From Variovorax sp. UMC13 (GTDB taxonomy: Bacteria; Pseudomonadota; Gammaproteobacteria; Burkholderiales; Burkholderiaceae_C): a DNA stretch of 64,000 bases. The stretch covers positions 1 through 64,000 of the forward strand of contig NZ_LZZW01000007.1 in NCBI RefSeq assembly GCF_014170375.1. The letters are read 5' to 3'. Made by a program: the position numbers and the translations under genes. Under the pieces are notes generated by a model that was not told the DNA's origin, did no database searches, and saw nothing but the letters and a program-made list of their open reading frames with translations. Shown one piece after another: positions 53,412 through 62,572 of this stretch. Numbering within the stretch: position 1 is the first letter of the stretch; each line of letters starts with the position of its first letter.

Positions 53412-54038
53412 ATGGCATTGAGCATCCTGTACGACCCGGAGGCCGCGGTGGGCGACGAAGCGGCCAACGAACCGCTGGACGAGGCGCAGCGCCGCGTCGC
53501 GCTGCAGGCCTTCATCGCGGCGCACTACGAACGGCTGCGGCAGCGGCTGCTGCGCCACCTGGGCTGCCCGGCGCTGGCCAGCGAATGCCTGCACGACGCC
53601 TGGCTGCGCCTGGGCGAGATGGATGTGCGCGCCGCCGTGCAGAACCCGGAGGCCTACGTCTACCGCGTGGCCTGCAATGCCGCGATGGACCGCATGCGCA
53701 GCCACCGGCCCTGGCAGTACGCCGGCCTCGCGGACGATGCGCTCGACCATGTGGCCGACCCCGCGCCGGGGCCCGAACACATCGCCGCCGACCGCTCCGA
53801 GCTGGCCGCGGTGGACCGGGCCATGGCCAGGCTGCCGCGCCGCCATCGCGCGGTGCTGCTCGGGCTGCGCCTGGACGAGCTGAGCCGGCCCGAGGTCGCG
53901 CGCCGGCAGGGCATCTCGCTGCGCAGCGTCGACACCGCGCTGCGCCAGGCGCTGGACCACTGCGCGGGCGGCAGCGGCCGCACGGTGCTGGCCGGCGTGA
54001 GCGCGCCCCGGCGCGCGCTGCGCTCGCCGCCGCCCTGA
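53412..54038 (+). CDS. Second ECF-type sigma factor
   Basis: A 208-residue sigma-70-family protein, FecI-like: sigma-2 (LQAFIAAHYERLRQRLLRHL, SECLHDAWLRLGEMD, NPEAYVYRVACNAAMDRM) and sigma-4 (RRHRAVLLGLRLDELSRPEV, RQGISLRSVDTALRQALDHC), with a basic C-terminal tail of about 25 residues. It starts 21 bp after the exoprotein stop and so is probably in the same transcript, giving positive feedback or a second regulatory layer. No FecR follows. Confidence 0.88.
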   Translation: MALSILYDPEAAVGDEAANEPLDEAQRRVALQAFIAAHYERLRQRLLRHLGCPALASECLHDAWLRLGEMDVRAAVQNPEAYVYRVACNAAMDRMRSHRPWQYAGLADDALDHVADPAPGPEHIAADRSELAAVDRAMARLPRRHRAVLLGLRLDELSRPEVARRQGISLRSVDTALRQALDHCAGGSGRTVLAGVSAPRRALRSPPP

Positions 54039-54045
54039 GCGGCGC

Positions 54046-54960
54046 TCAGCCGCGCTGCATCTGCGCGTTCTTGGCGAACAGCTCGGCCGCCCAGTCGACG
54101 AAGGCCCGCACCTTGGCGCTCAGGTGGCGGTTGGGCGGGTAGACCACGTAGATCGGCAGCGGGTCGCGCGCCCAGTCGGCCAGCACCTCGACCAGCTCGC
54201 CGCTGTCCAGGTAGGGCTGGGCGATGACGGTCGCCATCTGCGCCACGCCCAGCCCGGCCACCACGGCCGCGGTGTGGGCGATGTTCTCGTTCACCGCCAG
54301 GCTGTAGGGCGCGGCCGGTTCGAAGTGCTCGCCGTCCTTGTTGAACTCCATCGGGAACATGCGCCGCGTGTTGCCGAAGAAGTGGTTGACCACGCGGTGG
54401 TTGCGCTCCAGGTCGCGCGGATGCTGCGGTGCGCCATAGCGCTTCACGTAGGCGGCCGAGGCCACCGCGATCAGCGGCAGCTGGCCGATGCGGCGCGCCA
54501 CCAGCGACTGGTCGGTGATCTCCCCGATGCGGATCACGCAGTCGACGTTGTCGGTCAGCAGGTCCACCACCCGATCGCTCACGCCCATGTCGATCTGGAT
54601 GTCGGGATAGCGCGCGTAGAAGGTGTCGAGCGCGGGGATCAGCAGCAGGGTGGCAGTGGACGAGCCCACGTCGATGCGCAGCCGGCCCGAGGGGTTGGCC
54701 TGGGCGTTGGTCATGCTGGCGTCGAGGTCGTCGAGGTCGGTCAGCAGCTGGGAGGCCCGCTCGTAGTAGGCGGCGCCGTCGGGCGTGACCGTGACGCGGC
54801 GCGTGGTGCGGTTGAGCAGCTTGACGCGCACGCGCGCCTCCAGCGCCTGGATCTGCTTGGTGACCGTGCCCTTGGGCAGGGCCAGCGAATCGGCGGCGCG
54901 CGTGAAACTCCCGGTTTCCACGACGCGCGAGAACACCCGCATGGCCTGGATCTGATCCAT
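54046..54960 (-). CDS. LysR-family transcriptional regulator (efflux-linked)
   Basis: A 304-residue LysR regulator. HTH at about 4-60 (MRVFSRVVETGSFTRAADSL, PKGTVTKQIQALEARV), effector domain about 88-295. It is divergent from the hydrolase-RND operon (186-bp spacer), so it probably regulates it. The spacer contains a GGGGGC/GCCCCC hairpin near 54987 and T-N11-A candidates, none convincing. Its 3' end faces the second sigma factor with a 7-bp gap. Confidence 0.92.
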   Translation of the reverse strand: MDQIQAMRVFSRVVETGSFTRAADSLALPKGTVTKQIQALEARVRVKLLNRTTRRVTVTPDGAAYYERASQLLTDLDDLDASMTNAQANPSGRLRIDVGSSTATLLLIPALDTFYARYPDIQIDMGVSDRVVDLLTDNVDCVIRIGEITDQSLVARRIGQLPLIAVASAAYVKRYGAPQHPRDLERNHRVVNHFFGNTRRMFPMEFNKDGEHFEPAAPYSLAVNENIAHTAAVVAGLGVAQMATVIAQPYLDSGELVEVLADWARDPLPIYVVYPPNRHLSAKVRAFVDWAAELFAKNAQMQRG

Positions 54961-55146
54961 GGGACTTTCCTCTCTCTGTCTTTATGGGGGGCGCAGCCCC
55001 CGCTGCGTGAGGGAATTCTCACACGCACACGAGCCCTCATTGTTGTTCCGATGGAAACGGTGAGGTGGCAAAGTGCCTGATTCAGGCTTGCCATTGGCCC
55101 GTACATTTAATCCCATCGTTCTTCCACCTCCGCCTACAGGTTCACC

Positions 55147-56043
55147 ATGTCCACCCGTTCATCGCCAAGCGCCACCGAACTGCCGGCCACTGCTGCACTG
55201 CAGGCGGTCGAAAGCGACATCACCATCGAGCTGCCCGGACGCGAACCGGTGGCGGCCCGCACCTACGGCGTGCGCACCCAGCGCGGCGCGGGCGCCGAGA
55301 CCGACCGCCCGCTGGTGCTGCACTTCCATGGCGGCAACTTCGCCTGCGGCGACCTCGACGACGGCCGCAGCGTGGCGCGGATGCTGGTGAGCGCGGGCGC
55401 GACCGTGGTGTCGATGGCCTATCCGCTGGCACCGCTGCATCCCTTCCCGGATGCGATCGAGGTGGGCTACGAGGCGCTGGAGTGGCTCTACAAGCAGCGC
55501 ACCAAGCTGGCCGGCAAGGGCGCCCGCGTCTACCTGGCGGGCGAGGAGGCCGGCGGCAACCTGGCAGCCTCGCTGGCGCTGATCGCCCGCGACCGGGCCC
55601 ATCCGCCGCTGTCGGGCCAGGTGCTGCTGTCGCCGATGCTCGACCCCTGCGCCGGCACCGCCTCCCTGCGCCAGGCGACGGGCGACGCCACCGGCTGCAA
55701 GTACACCGAGGGCTGGCAGCAGTACCTGCGCTGTCCGCGCGATGCCGAGCATCCGTACGCGGTGCCGGGCTCCTCGCGCCGCCTGGCCGACCTGGCGCCC
55801 ACGCTGGTGCTGGTGGGCAAGGACGACCCGATGCGCGACGAGGCCGTGGCCTATGCGAAGCGGCTCGAGGGCGCAGGGATCCCGGTGCGCAGCGAGGTGC
55901 TGAGCGGTGCCGAGGGATGGCCCGACGCGCTGGCCGACCCCGTCACCGGCTGCGAATGCCCTTGTGCCGGCGCGGTGACGCAGCAGTTCCGCGACTTCTT
56001 CGAGGCGACGCGCGCACCCGTCGCGCCGCAACCGCCGCACTAG
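55147..56043 (+). CDS. Alpha/beta-hydrolase (HSL-type) without catalytic Ser and His
   Basis: A 298-residue HSL/acetyl-esterase-like protein: HFHGGNFACGD is the oxyanion HGG motif, and the nucleophile-elbow region reads LAGEEAGGNLAASLAL where GDSAGGN is expected, with E134 in place of the catalytic Ser. The Asp region (VGKDDPMRDEAVAYAKRL) is kept, but the His segment (normally FHGF-like) reads SGAEGWPDAL. Two of three triad residues are therefore missing; it is probably a non-catalytic pseudo-esterase or carries a changed activity. No signal peptide. First gene of the run leading into the RND pump, with a 159-bp gap before the adaptor. Confidence 0.85.
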   Translation: MSTRSSPSATELPATAALQAVESDITIELPGREPVAARTYGVRTQRGAGAETDRPLVLHFHGGNFACGDLDDGRSVARMLVSAGATVVSMAYPLAPLHPFPDAIEVGYEALEWLYKQRTKLAGKGARVYLAGEEAGGNLAASLALIARDRAHPPLSGQVLLSPMLDPCAGTASLRQATGDATGCKYTEGWQQYLRCPRDAEHPYAVPGSSRRLADLAPTLVLVGKDDPMRDEAVAYAKRLEGAGIPVRSEVLSGAEGWPDALADPVTGCECPCAGAVTQQFRDFFEATRAPVAPQPPH

Positions 56044-56202
56044 GCGCTGGCCGGTGACTGCAGCGCAGCGCACCGGCACTGAACCCCACTGAACCGATTT
56101 CGGCAGCCGGAGACCCCGGCGGCCAGCCCTTTTGTCGCCCGACGTATCGCGCCGGGTGGCGCTTCGCATCTCCAGAAACATCCCAAGAGGACGGAACACA
56201 TC

Positions 56203-57456
56203 ATGACCAAGCCACTCGCCACCCCCTCCGCCAAGCCCCTCGCCGCCGTCGCCCGCCGCGGTGTCTGGCCCGCCGTGACCGCGCTGACCGCGGCCGCGGC
56301 CATCGTCTCCGCCGTGTTCGGGCTGCGCCCGCTCGAGGCCGAAGCCAACACGCCCGCAGCCGCCCCGCAGGCCACGCCGGTGTCCGTCGCGGCGGTGGTG
56401 CAGACCGACGTCACGGCCTGGGACGAGTTCTCGGGCCGGCTCGAGGCCGTCGAGCGCGTCGACGTGCGCTCCCGCGTCGCGGGCGCCGTGCAGTCGGTGC
56501 ACTTCAAGGAAGGCTCGCTGGTGAAGAAGGGCGACCTGCTGATCACCATCGACCCCGCGCCCTATGCGGCCGAGGTCGAGCGCGCCGAAGCGCAGGTCGC
56601 CTCGGCCCAGGCCCGCACCGCCTTCAGCCGCAGCGAGCAGGAACGCGCCAAGCGGCTGTGGGACGAGAAGGCCATCGCCCAGCGCGAACTCGACGAGCGC
56701 ACCAACGCCGGCCGCGAAGCCGAAGCCAACCTGCGCGCCGCCCAGGCCGCGCTGCAGACCGCGCGCCTGAGCCTGGGCTACACCCAGGTGCGGGCGCCGG
56801 TGTCCGGCCGCATCGGCAAGCTCGAAGTCACGGTGGGCAACCTGGTGGCCGCCGGCCCGGGCGCGCCGGTGCTGACCACGCTGGTCTCGGTGAGCCCGAT
56901 CTACGCGAGCTTCGATGCCGACGAGCAGATCGTGGGCAAGGCGCTCAAGGACATCGCGGGCGGTTCCGGCGGCCGCATGCCGATCGAGCAGATCCCGGTC
57001 CAGATGGGCACGGCCGCGAGCACCGGCACGCCCTTCGAGGGCAAGCTGCAGCTGATCGACAACCAGGTCGACGCCCGCAGCGGCACGGTGCGCGTGCGCG
57101 CCGCCTTCGACAACAAGGACGGCGCGCTGATCCCCGGCCAGTTCGCCCGCATCCGCATGGGCCAGGCCCACACCAGCAGCGTGCTGCTGGTGAGCGAACG
57201 CGCCATCGGCACCGACCAGAGCAAGAAGTTCGTGATGGTCGTGAATGCCGACAACAAGACCGAGTACCGCGAGGTGACGCTGGGCGCGCCGGCCAATGGC
57301 CTGCGCGTGGTGAGCGCCGGCCTCAAGGCGGGCGAGCGCGTGGTCGTGAACGGCCTGCAGCACGTGCGCCCCGGCGCGCTGGTGGCACCGGCCACGGTGC
57401 CGATGGACGCGGCCCAGGCCAAGGCCCAGGCCAGCGCCAAGGTCGCGGCCGGCTGA
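56203..57456 (+). CDS. RND efflux periplasmic adaptor (MexE/AcrA type)
   Basis: A 417-residue membrane-fusion protein. N-terminal hydrophobic anchor (about 22-42) without a lipobox Cys, barrel-sandwich (about 60-200) around a coiled-coil hairpin with RAEAQVASAQARTAFSRSEQ and RERTNAG-type repeats, then beta-barrel and membrane-proximal domains (RVRAAFDNKDGALIPGQFAR). Start ATG 56203 after AGAGGACGGAA. First of three genes of a complete tripartite pump. Confidence 0.93.
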   Translation: MTKPLATPSAKPLAAVARRGVWPAVTALTAAAAIVSAVFGLRPLEAEANTPAAAPQATPVSVAAVVQTDVTAWDEFSGRLEAVERVDVRSRVAGAVQSVHFKEGSLVKKGDLLITIDPAPYAAEVERAEAQVASAQARTAFSRSEQERAKRLWDEKAIAQRELDERTNAGREAEANLRAAQAALQTARLSLGYTQVRAPVSGRIGKLEVTVGNLVAAGPGAPVLTTLVSVSPIYASFDADEQIVGKALKDIAGGSGGRMPIEQIPVQMGTAASTGTPFEGKLQLIDNQVDARSGTVRVRAAFDNKDGALIPGQFARIRMGQAHTSSVLLVSERAIGTDQSKKFVMVVNADNKTEYREVTLGAPANGLRVVSAGLKAGERVVVNGLQHVRPGALVAPATVPMDAAQAKAQASAKVAAG

Positions 57457-57493
57457 GCCCGGAGCCGCGACGCTTCGTAGAAGAAAGAACACC

Positions 57494-60400
57494 ATGAACC
57501 TCTCCAAATTCTTCATCGACAGGCCGATCTTTGCCGGCGTGCTGTCGGTGCTGATCCTGATTGCCGGCCTGATCGCCATGCGCGCGCTGCCGATCTCCGA
57601 GTACCCGGAAGTCGCACCGCCCTCGGTGGTGGTGCGGGCCCAGTACCCGGGCGCGAACCCCAAGGTGATCGCCGAGACGGTGGCGACGCCGCTCGAGGAA
57701 CAGATCAACGGCGTCGAAGGCATGCTCTACATGGGCAGCCAGGCGACCACCGACGGCGTGATGACGCTGACCGTGACCTTCAAGCTGGGCACCGACCCCG
57801 ACAAGGCGCAGCAGCTGGTGCAGAACCGCGTCTCGCAAGCCGAGCCGCGCCTGCCGGAGGAGGTGCGCCGGCTGGGCATCACCACCATCAAGAGCGCGCC
57901 CGACCTGACCATGGTCGTGCACATGGTCTCGCCCAACAACCGCTACGACATCAACTACCTGCGCAACTACGCGGTGCTCAACGTCAAGGACCGCCTCGCG
58001 CGCATCCAGGGCGTGGGCCAGGTGCAGATCTTCGGCGGCGGCGACTACGCGATGCGCGTCTGGCTCGATCCGCAGAAGGTGGCGCAGCGCGGCCTGTCGG
58101 CCAGCGACGTGGTGGCGGCGATCCGCGGCCAGAACATCCAGGCCGCGGCCGGCGTGGTCGGCGCTTCGCCGGGCCTCTCGGGTGTCGACATGCAACTGTC
58201 GATCAATGCCCAGGGCCGGCTGCAGAGCGAGGAAGAGTTCGGCGACATCATCGTCAAGAGCGGCACCGACGGCGCCGTGACCCGGCTGCGCGACATCGGC
58301 CGCCTGGAGATGGGCGCGGCCGACTATTCGCTGCGTTCGCTGCTCAACAACGACCCGGCCGTGGGCATGGGCGTGTTCCAGTCGCCCGGCTCCAACGCGC
58401 TGGACATCTCGCGCGACGTGCGCGCCACCATGGACGAGCTCGCCAAGAGCATGCCCGAGGGCGTGGAATACCGCATCGCCTACGACCCGACGCAGTTCGT
58501 GCGCGCCTCGATCGAATCGGTGGTCCACACGCTGCTCGAAGCCATCGTGCTGGTGGTGCTGGTGGTGATCCTGTTCCTGCAGACCTGGCGCGCCTCGATC
58601 ATTCCGCTCTTGGCCGTGCCGGTGTCGGTGATCGGCACCTTCGGGATGCTGCACGTGCTGGGCTTCTCGATCAACGCGCTGAGCCTGTTCGGGCTGGTGC
58701 TGGCGATCGGGATCGTGGTGGACGATGCGATCGTGGTGGTCGAGAACGTCGAGCGCAACATCGAGGCCGGCCTGAGTCCGCGTGACGCGACCTACCGCGC
58801 CATGCGCGAGGTGTCGGGGCCCATCATCGCGATCGCGCTGGTGCTGGTCGCGGTGTTCGTGCCGCTGGCCTTCATCAGCGGCCTGACCGGCCAGTTCTAC
58901 AAGCAGTTCGCGGTGACCATCGCGATCTCGACCGTGATCTCGGCGATCAACTCGCTCACGCTGTCGCCCGCGCTCGCCGCCTTGCTGCTGCGCGGCCACG
59001 ACCAGCCCAAGGACGCGCTCACGCGCTTCATGGACCGCTATCTCGGCTGGCTGTTCCGCGGCTTCAACAAGCTGTTCCATCGCGGTTCCGAGGCCTACAG
59101 CGGCGGCGTCAAGAACGTGATCGGCCGCAAGGCGCTGATGCTGGTGGTCTACCTCGCGCTGATCGGCGTGACCTTCGGCCTGTTCAAGGCCGTGCCCAGC
59201 GGCTTCGTGCCGGCGCAGGACAAGCAGTACCTGATCGGCTTCGCGCAGCTGCCCGATGGCGCCACGCTGGACCGCACCGAGGACGTGATCCATCGCATGG
59301 GCGAGCTGGTCAAGAAGAACCCGAACGTGGAAGACGCGATCGCGTTCCCGGGCCTGTCGATCAACGGCTTCACCAACAGCTCGAACTCGGGCGTGGTGTT
59401 CGTCACGCTCAAGCCCTTCGCCGAACGCAAGAAGGCCGACCAGAGCGGCGGTGCGGTCGCGGGCCAGCTCAACGGCGCCTTCGCCAGCATCCAGGACGCC
59501 TTCATCGTGATGTTCCCGCCGCCCCCGGTGGCGGGCCTGGGCACCACGGGCGGCTTCAAGATGCAGATCGAGGACCGTGCCTCGCTGGGCTACGACCAGA
59601 TGGACTCGGCGGTCAAGGCCTTCATGGCCAAGGCCTACCAGACGCCCGAGCTGGCCGGCATGTTCACCAGCTGGCAGGTCAACGTGCCGCAGCTCTATGC
59701 CGACATCGACCGCACCAAGGCGCGCCAGCTCGGCGTGCCGGTGACCGACATCTTCGACACCATGCAGATCTACCTGGGCAGCCTGTACGCGAACGACTTC
59801 AACAAGTTCGGCCGCACGTACTCGGTGCGCGTCCAGGCCGATGCGCCGTACCGCGCACGGGCCGAGGACGTGGGCCTGCTGAAGGTGCGCTCGACCACCG
59901 GCGAGATGGTGCCCCTGTCGGCGCTGATGAAGGTCAACTCGACCTTCGGCCCGGAACGCGCCATGCGCTACAACGGCTACCTCGCGGCCGACATCAACGG
60001 CGGCCCGGCCCCCGGCTACTCCTCGGGCCAGGCGCAGGACGCGATCAAGCGCATCGCCGCCGAGACGCTGCCCAAGGGCATCAGCTTCGAGTGGACCGAG
60101 CTCACCTACCAGGAGATCCTGGCCGGCAACTCCGCCTTCCTGGTGTTCCCGCTGGCGATCCTGCTGGTGTTCCTGGTGCTGGCCGCACAGTACGAGAGCC
60201 TGACCCTGCCGATCGCCATCATCCTGATCGTGCCCATGGGCATCCTGGCCGCGATGACCGGCGTGTGGATATCGGGGGGTGACAACAACGTCTTCACGCA
60301 GATCGGGCTGATCGTGCTGGTGGGGCTGAGTGCGAAGAACGCGATCCTGATCGTGGAGTTCGCCCGCGAGCTCGAGTTCGCCGGGCGCACGCCGGTCCAG

Positions 60401-60757
60401 GCCGCGATCGAGGCCAGCCGCCTGCGGCTGCGCCCGATCCTGATGACCTCGCTGGCCTTCGTCATGGGTGTGCTGCCGCTGGTGCTGTCCACCGGTGCCG
60501 GCGCCGAGATGCGCAGCGCGATGGGCGTGGCGGTGTTCGCCGGGATGATCGGGGTGACGGCCTTCGGCCTGTTCCTCACGCCGGTGTTCTACGTGGTGCT
60601 GCGCCGCCTGGCGGGCAACCGCCAGCTCAAGCAGCACGGCGAAGTGCCGCACGACGTCGAGGCCTTCGCCCCGGCCGGCGACCTCTCGGTGTCCCATGTC
60701 GGCGGCGGCGGTGCACTGCATCCGCAGCCCTCGGCACCGCGCCATCCCCACGAGTGA
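57494..60757 (+). CDS. RND multidrug efflux pump inner-membrane transporter (MexF/AcrB type)
   Basis: A 1087-residue HAE1-family transporter with 12 TM helices and two large periplasmic loops. N-terminus [20 protein letters not shown] is typical. Proton-relay residues are present: D410 and D411 in [17 protein letters not shown] and K948 in [16 protein letters not shown]. Exports drugs, solvents or metabolites through the trimeric pump; the substrate range is unknown. 37 bp after the adaptor. Confidence 0.96.
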   Translation: MNLSKFFIDRPIFAGVLSVLILIAGLIAMRALPISEYPEVAPPSVVVRAQYPGANPKVIAETVATPLEEQINGVEGMLYMGSQATTDGVMTLTVTFKLGTDPDKAQQLVQNRVSQAEPRLPEEVRRLGITTIKSAPDLTMVVHMVSPNNRYDINYLRNYAVLNVKDRLARIQGVGQVQIFGGGDYAMRVWLDPQKVAQRGLSASDVVAAIRGQNIQAAAGVVGASPGLSGVDMQLSINAQGRLQSEEEFGDIIVKSGTDGAVTRLRDIGRLEMGAADYSLRSLLNNDPAVGMGVFQSPGSNALDISRDVRATMDELAKSMPEGVEYRIAYDPTQFVRASIESVVHTLLEAIVLVVLVVILFLQTWRASIIPLLAVPVSVIGTFGMLHVLGFSINALSLFGLVLAIGIVVDDAIVVVENVERNIEAGLSPRDATYRAMREVSGPIIAIALVLVAVFVPLAFISGLTGQFYKQFAVTIAISTVISAINSLTLSPALAALLLRGHDQPKDALTRFMDRYLGWLFRGFNKLFHRGSEAYSGGVKNVIGRKALMLVVYLALIGVTFGLFKAVPSGFVPAQDKQYLIGFAQLPDGATLDRTEDVIHRMGELVKKNPNVEDAIAFPGLSINGFTNSSNSGVVFVTLKPFAERKKADQSGGAVAGQLNGAFASIQDAFIVMFPPPPVAGLGTTGGFKMQIEDRASLGYDQMDSAVKAFMAKAYQTPELAGMFTSWQVNVPQLYADIDRTKARQLGVPVTDIFDTMQIYLGSLYANDFNKFGRTYSVRVQADAPYRARAEDVGLLKVRSTTGEMVPLSALMKVNSTFGPERAMRYNGYLAADINGGPAPGYSSGQAQDAIKRIAAETLPKGISFEWTELTYQEILAGNSAFLVFPLAILLVFLVLAAQYESLTLPIAIILIVPMGILAAMTGVWISGGDNNVFTQIGLIVLVGLSAKNAILIVEFARELEFAGRTPVQAAIEASRLRLRPILMTSLAFVMGVLPLVLSTGAGAEMRSAMGVAVFAGMIGVTAFGLFLTPVFYVVLRRLAGNRQLKQHGEVPHDVEAFAPAGDLSVSHVGGGGALHPQPSAPRHPHE

Positions 60758-60792
60758 GCCGCGGCTCCTCACAGGCAACAGGAATCTTCATC

Positions 60793-62277
60793 ATGACAAG
60801 CTCCATCTCTCTCGCAGCGGGGGCGCTGCGCGCCGCCTGGCTGCCGCTGGTCGCGGCCCTGGTGCTGGCCGGCTGCGCATCGAGCGCAGTGCAGGCACCG
60901 TCCACGGTGGCACCGGTGCAGTTCAAGGAACAGGCTGCCACCGCCCGTACCGGCGCGCCGGCCCAGGCCAATGGCGCCTGGTGGCGGGTCTTCAACGACC
61001 CGGTGCTCGACGAACTGGTCGACCGCGCCGCGACCCGCAACACCAGCATCCAGCAGGCCGCGGCCCGGCTGGCCGAGGCCCGCGCCTTGGCCCGCACGGT
61101 CGATGCCGACCGCTCGGTGCAGGTCGGCCTGAACGGCGGCGCGAGCCGCGGCCAGGGCCTGGACCGCAACCAGAGCAACCGCCCGTCGACCCTGCTCAAC
61201 GCCGGCGCCAGCGTGTCCTACGAGCTCGACCTGTTCGGCAAGCTCTCGGGCGCCAGCAATGCGGCCGCGCTCGATGCGCAATCGCGCGAGGCGCTGCTGC
61301 AGAGCGCCAAGCTGCTGGTGCAGGCCGAGGTGGCGCAGAGCTACCTCGCGCTGCGCGCCATCGACGACGAACGCACGCTGGTGCGCGAGACCGTCGAGGC
61401 CTACCGCGGCACGCTGGACCTGACCGAACGCCGCGAACGCGCCGGCGACCTGGCCGAGCTTGACGTGGCCCGGGTGCAGACCGAACTGGCATCGACCGAA
61501 TCCGACGCGCTGGCGCTGGACCGGCAACGCGCGGTGGCGGAGCATGCACTGGCGGTGCTGCTGGGCGAAGTCGCCTCCGACTTCAGCCTGCCGCCGGCCG
61601 CCTGGACCAGCGCGCTGCCCAGCATTCCGGCCGGCCTGCCATCGACCGTGCTGGAACGCCGGCCCGACGTGGCCGCGGCCCAGCGCACCGTGATGGCGGC
61701 GCAGGCCCGCGTGGGCGTGGCGCAGAACGCCTGGTTCCCGAACATCGCGCTGACCGGCGGCGGCGGCTATGCCTCGACCGACCTGGGCGACCTGTTCAAG
61801 TGGTCGGCCCGCTCGTGGGGCATCGGCGCGCTGCTGTCGCTGCCGATCCTCGACGGCGGCCGGCGCGAGGCCGGCGTGCAGAGCGCTTCGGCCCAGCTCG
61901 ACGGCGCGCTCGCGAGCTACCGCACCGAGGTGCTGACGGCCTTCCGCGAAGTCGAGGACCAGCTGGCCTCGCTGCGCCTGCTCGATGCGCAGTCGACGGT
62001 GCAGGGCCGGGCCGTGACCTCGGCCCAGCGCGCGACCTCGCTGTCGGACTCGCGCTACCGCAACGGGCTGGTGAGCCAGCTCGACCTGCTGGACGCACGC
62101 CGCAGCGAACTGCGCAACCGCCGGCAGGCGCTGCAGGTCAAGGCCGCGCAGTACCAGGCGACCGTGGGCCTGATCCGCGCCTTGGGCGGGGGATGGGGCG
62201 AGGCTCAGCCCTTCGCGTCCACCGCATCGGCCACGCGCTTGAGTTCGGCCACGCCCAGCGCCAACGCGCTGGAGTAG
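60793..62277 (+). CDS. RND outer-membrane factor lipoprotein (NodT/OprM type)
   Basis: A 494-residue outer-membrane channel. Lipobox LAGC with C28, two OEP domains (about 65-255 and 285-465) with WWRVFNDPVLDELVDRAATR, SYELDLFGKLSGASNAA, LERRPDVAAAQRTVMAAQAR and SRYRNGLVSQLDLLDARR. Start ATG 60793 with CAGGAA 10 bp upstream. The family normally ends soon after RALGGGW; here about 24 extra Ser/Ala/Thr-rich residues follow and lie exactly over the 3' end of a convergent gene. Confidence 0.94.
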   Translation: MTSSISLAAGALRAAWLPLVAALVLAGCASSAVQAPSTVAPVQFKEQAATARTGAPAQANGAWWRVFNDPVLDELVDRAATRNTSIQQAAARLAEARALARTVDADRSVQVGLNGGASRGQGLDRNQSNRPSTLLNAGASVSYELDLFGKLSGASNAAALDAQSREALLQSAKLLVQAEVAQSYLALRAIDDERTLVRETVEAYRGTLDLTERRERAGDLAELDVARVQTELASTESDALALDRQRAVAEHALAVLLGEVASDFSLPPAAWTSALPSIPAGLPSTVLERRPDVAAAQRTVMAAQARVGVAQNAWFPNIALTGGGGYASTDLGDLFKWSARSWGIGALLSLPILDGGRREAGVQSASAQLDGALASYRTEVLTAFREVEDQLASLRLLDAQSTVQGRAVTSAQRATSLSDSRYRNGLVSQLDLLDARRSELRNRRQALQVKAAQYQATVGLIRALGGGWGEAQPFASTASATRLSSATPSANALE

Positions 62278-62405
62278 CTGCGCTGCGGCGCCGGCGCGAC
62301 CCGCCAGCGGCGGTAGTGCAGCGCGTCGGAGTGGTGGCCCTCGAAGGCTTCGAGCAGCACCCAGTGGAACTGGCCGGGTGCGCGCTCCTGGATCGTGAGC
62401 GCCAT
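62205..62405 (-). CDS. Small conserved-looking hypothetical protein, 66 residues
   Basis: Minus-strand frame with the product starting MALTIQERAPGQFHWVLLEA and ending LGVAELKRVADAVDAKG. The beta-strand-rich pattern resembles small single-domain proteins I have seen in Comamonadaceae, but I cannot name the family. An in-frame ATG at 62423 would add six residues; neither start has a clear ribosome-binding site. It overlaps the outer-membrane-factor gene by 73 bp tail to tail. No TM or signal. Confidence 0.6.
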   Translation of the reverse strand: MALTIQERAPGQFHWVLLEAFEGHHSDALHYRRWRVAPAPQRSYSSALALGVAELKRVADAVDAKG

Positions 62406-62572
62406 GTCGCGGAGGATCGGCATCGATGAGAAGGCTCGAAGTCGTGATCCATCCAAAGTTACCGGGCGGTCGCGCGCGATGCGTCTCACGCTGCGCCGGA
62501 TCGCTGTGACCCGAACGCCCTGTCCGCTGTAGGCGGCGGCGCCTCGGCGGCGTCCTCCGCGACAATGCGGGC

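Noticed and set aside
57323..60778. 1151-codon minus-strand open frame opposite the RND pump
   Set aside because: Shadow frame rich in His/Gln/Arg; the RND transporter is unmistakable on the plus strand.
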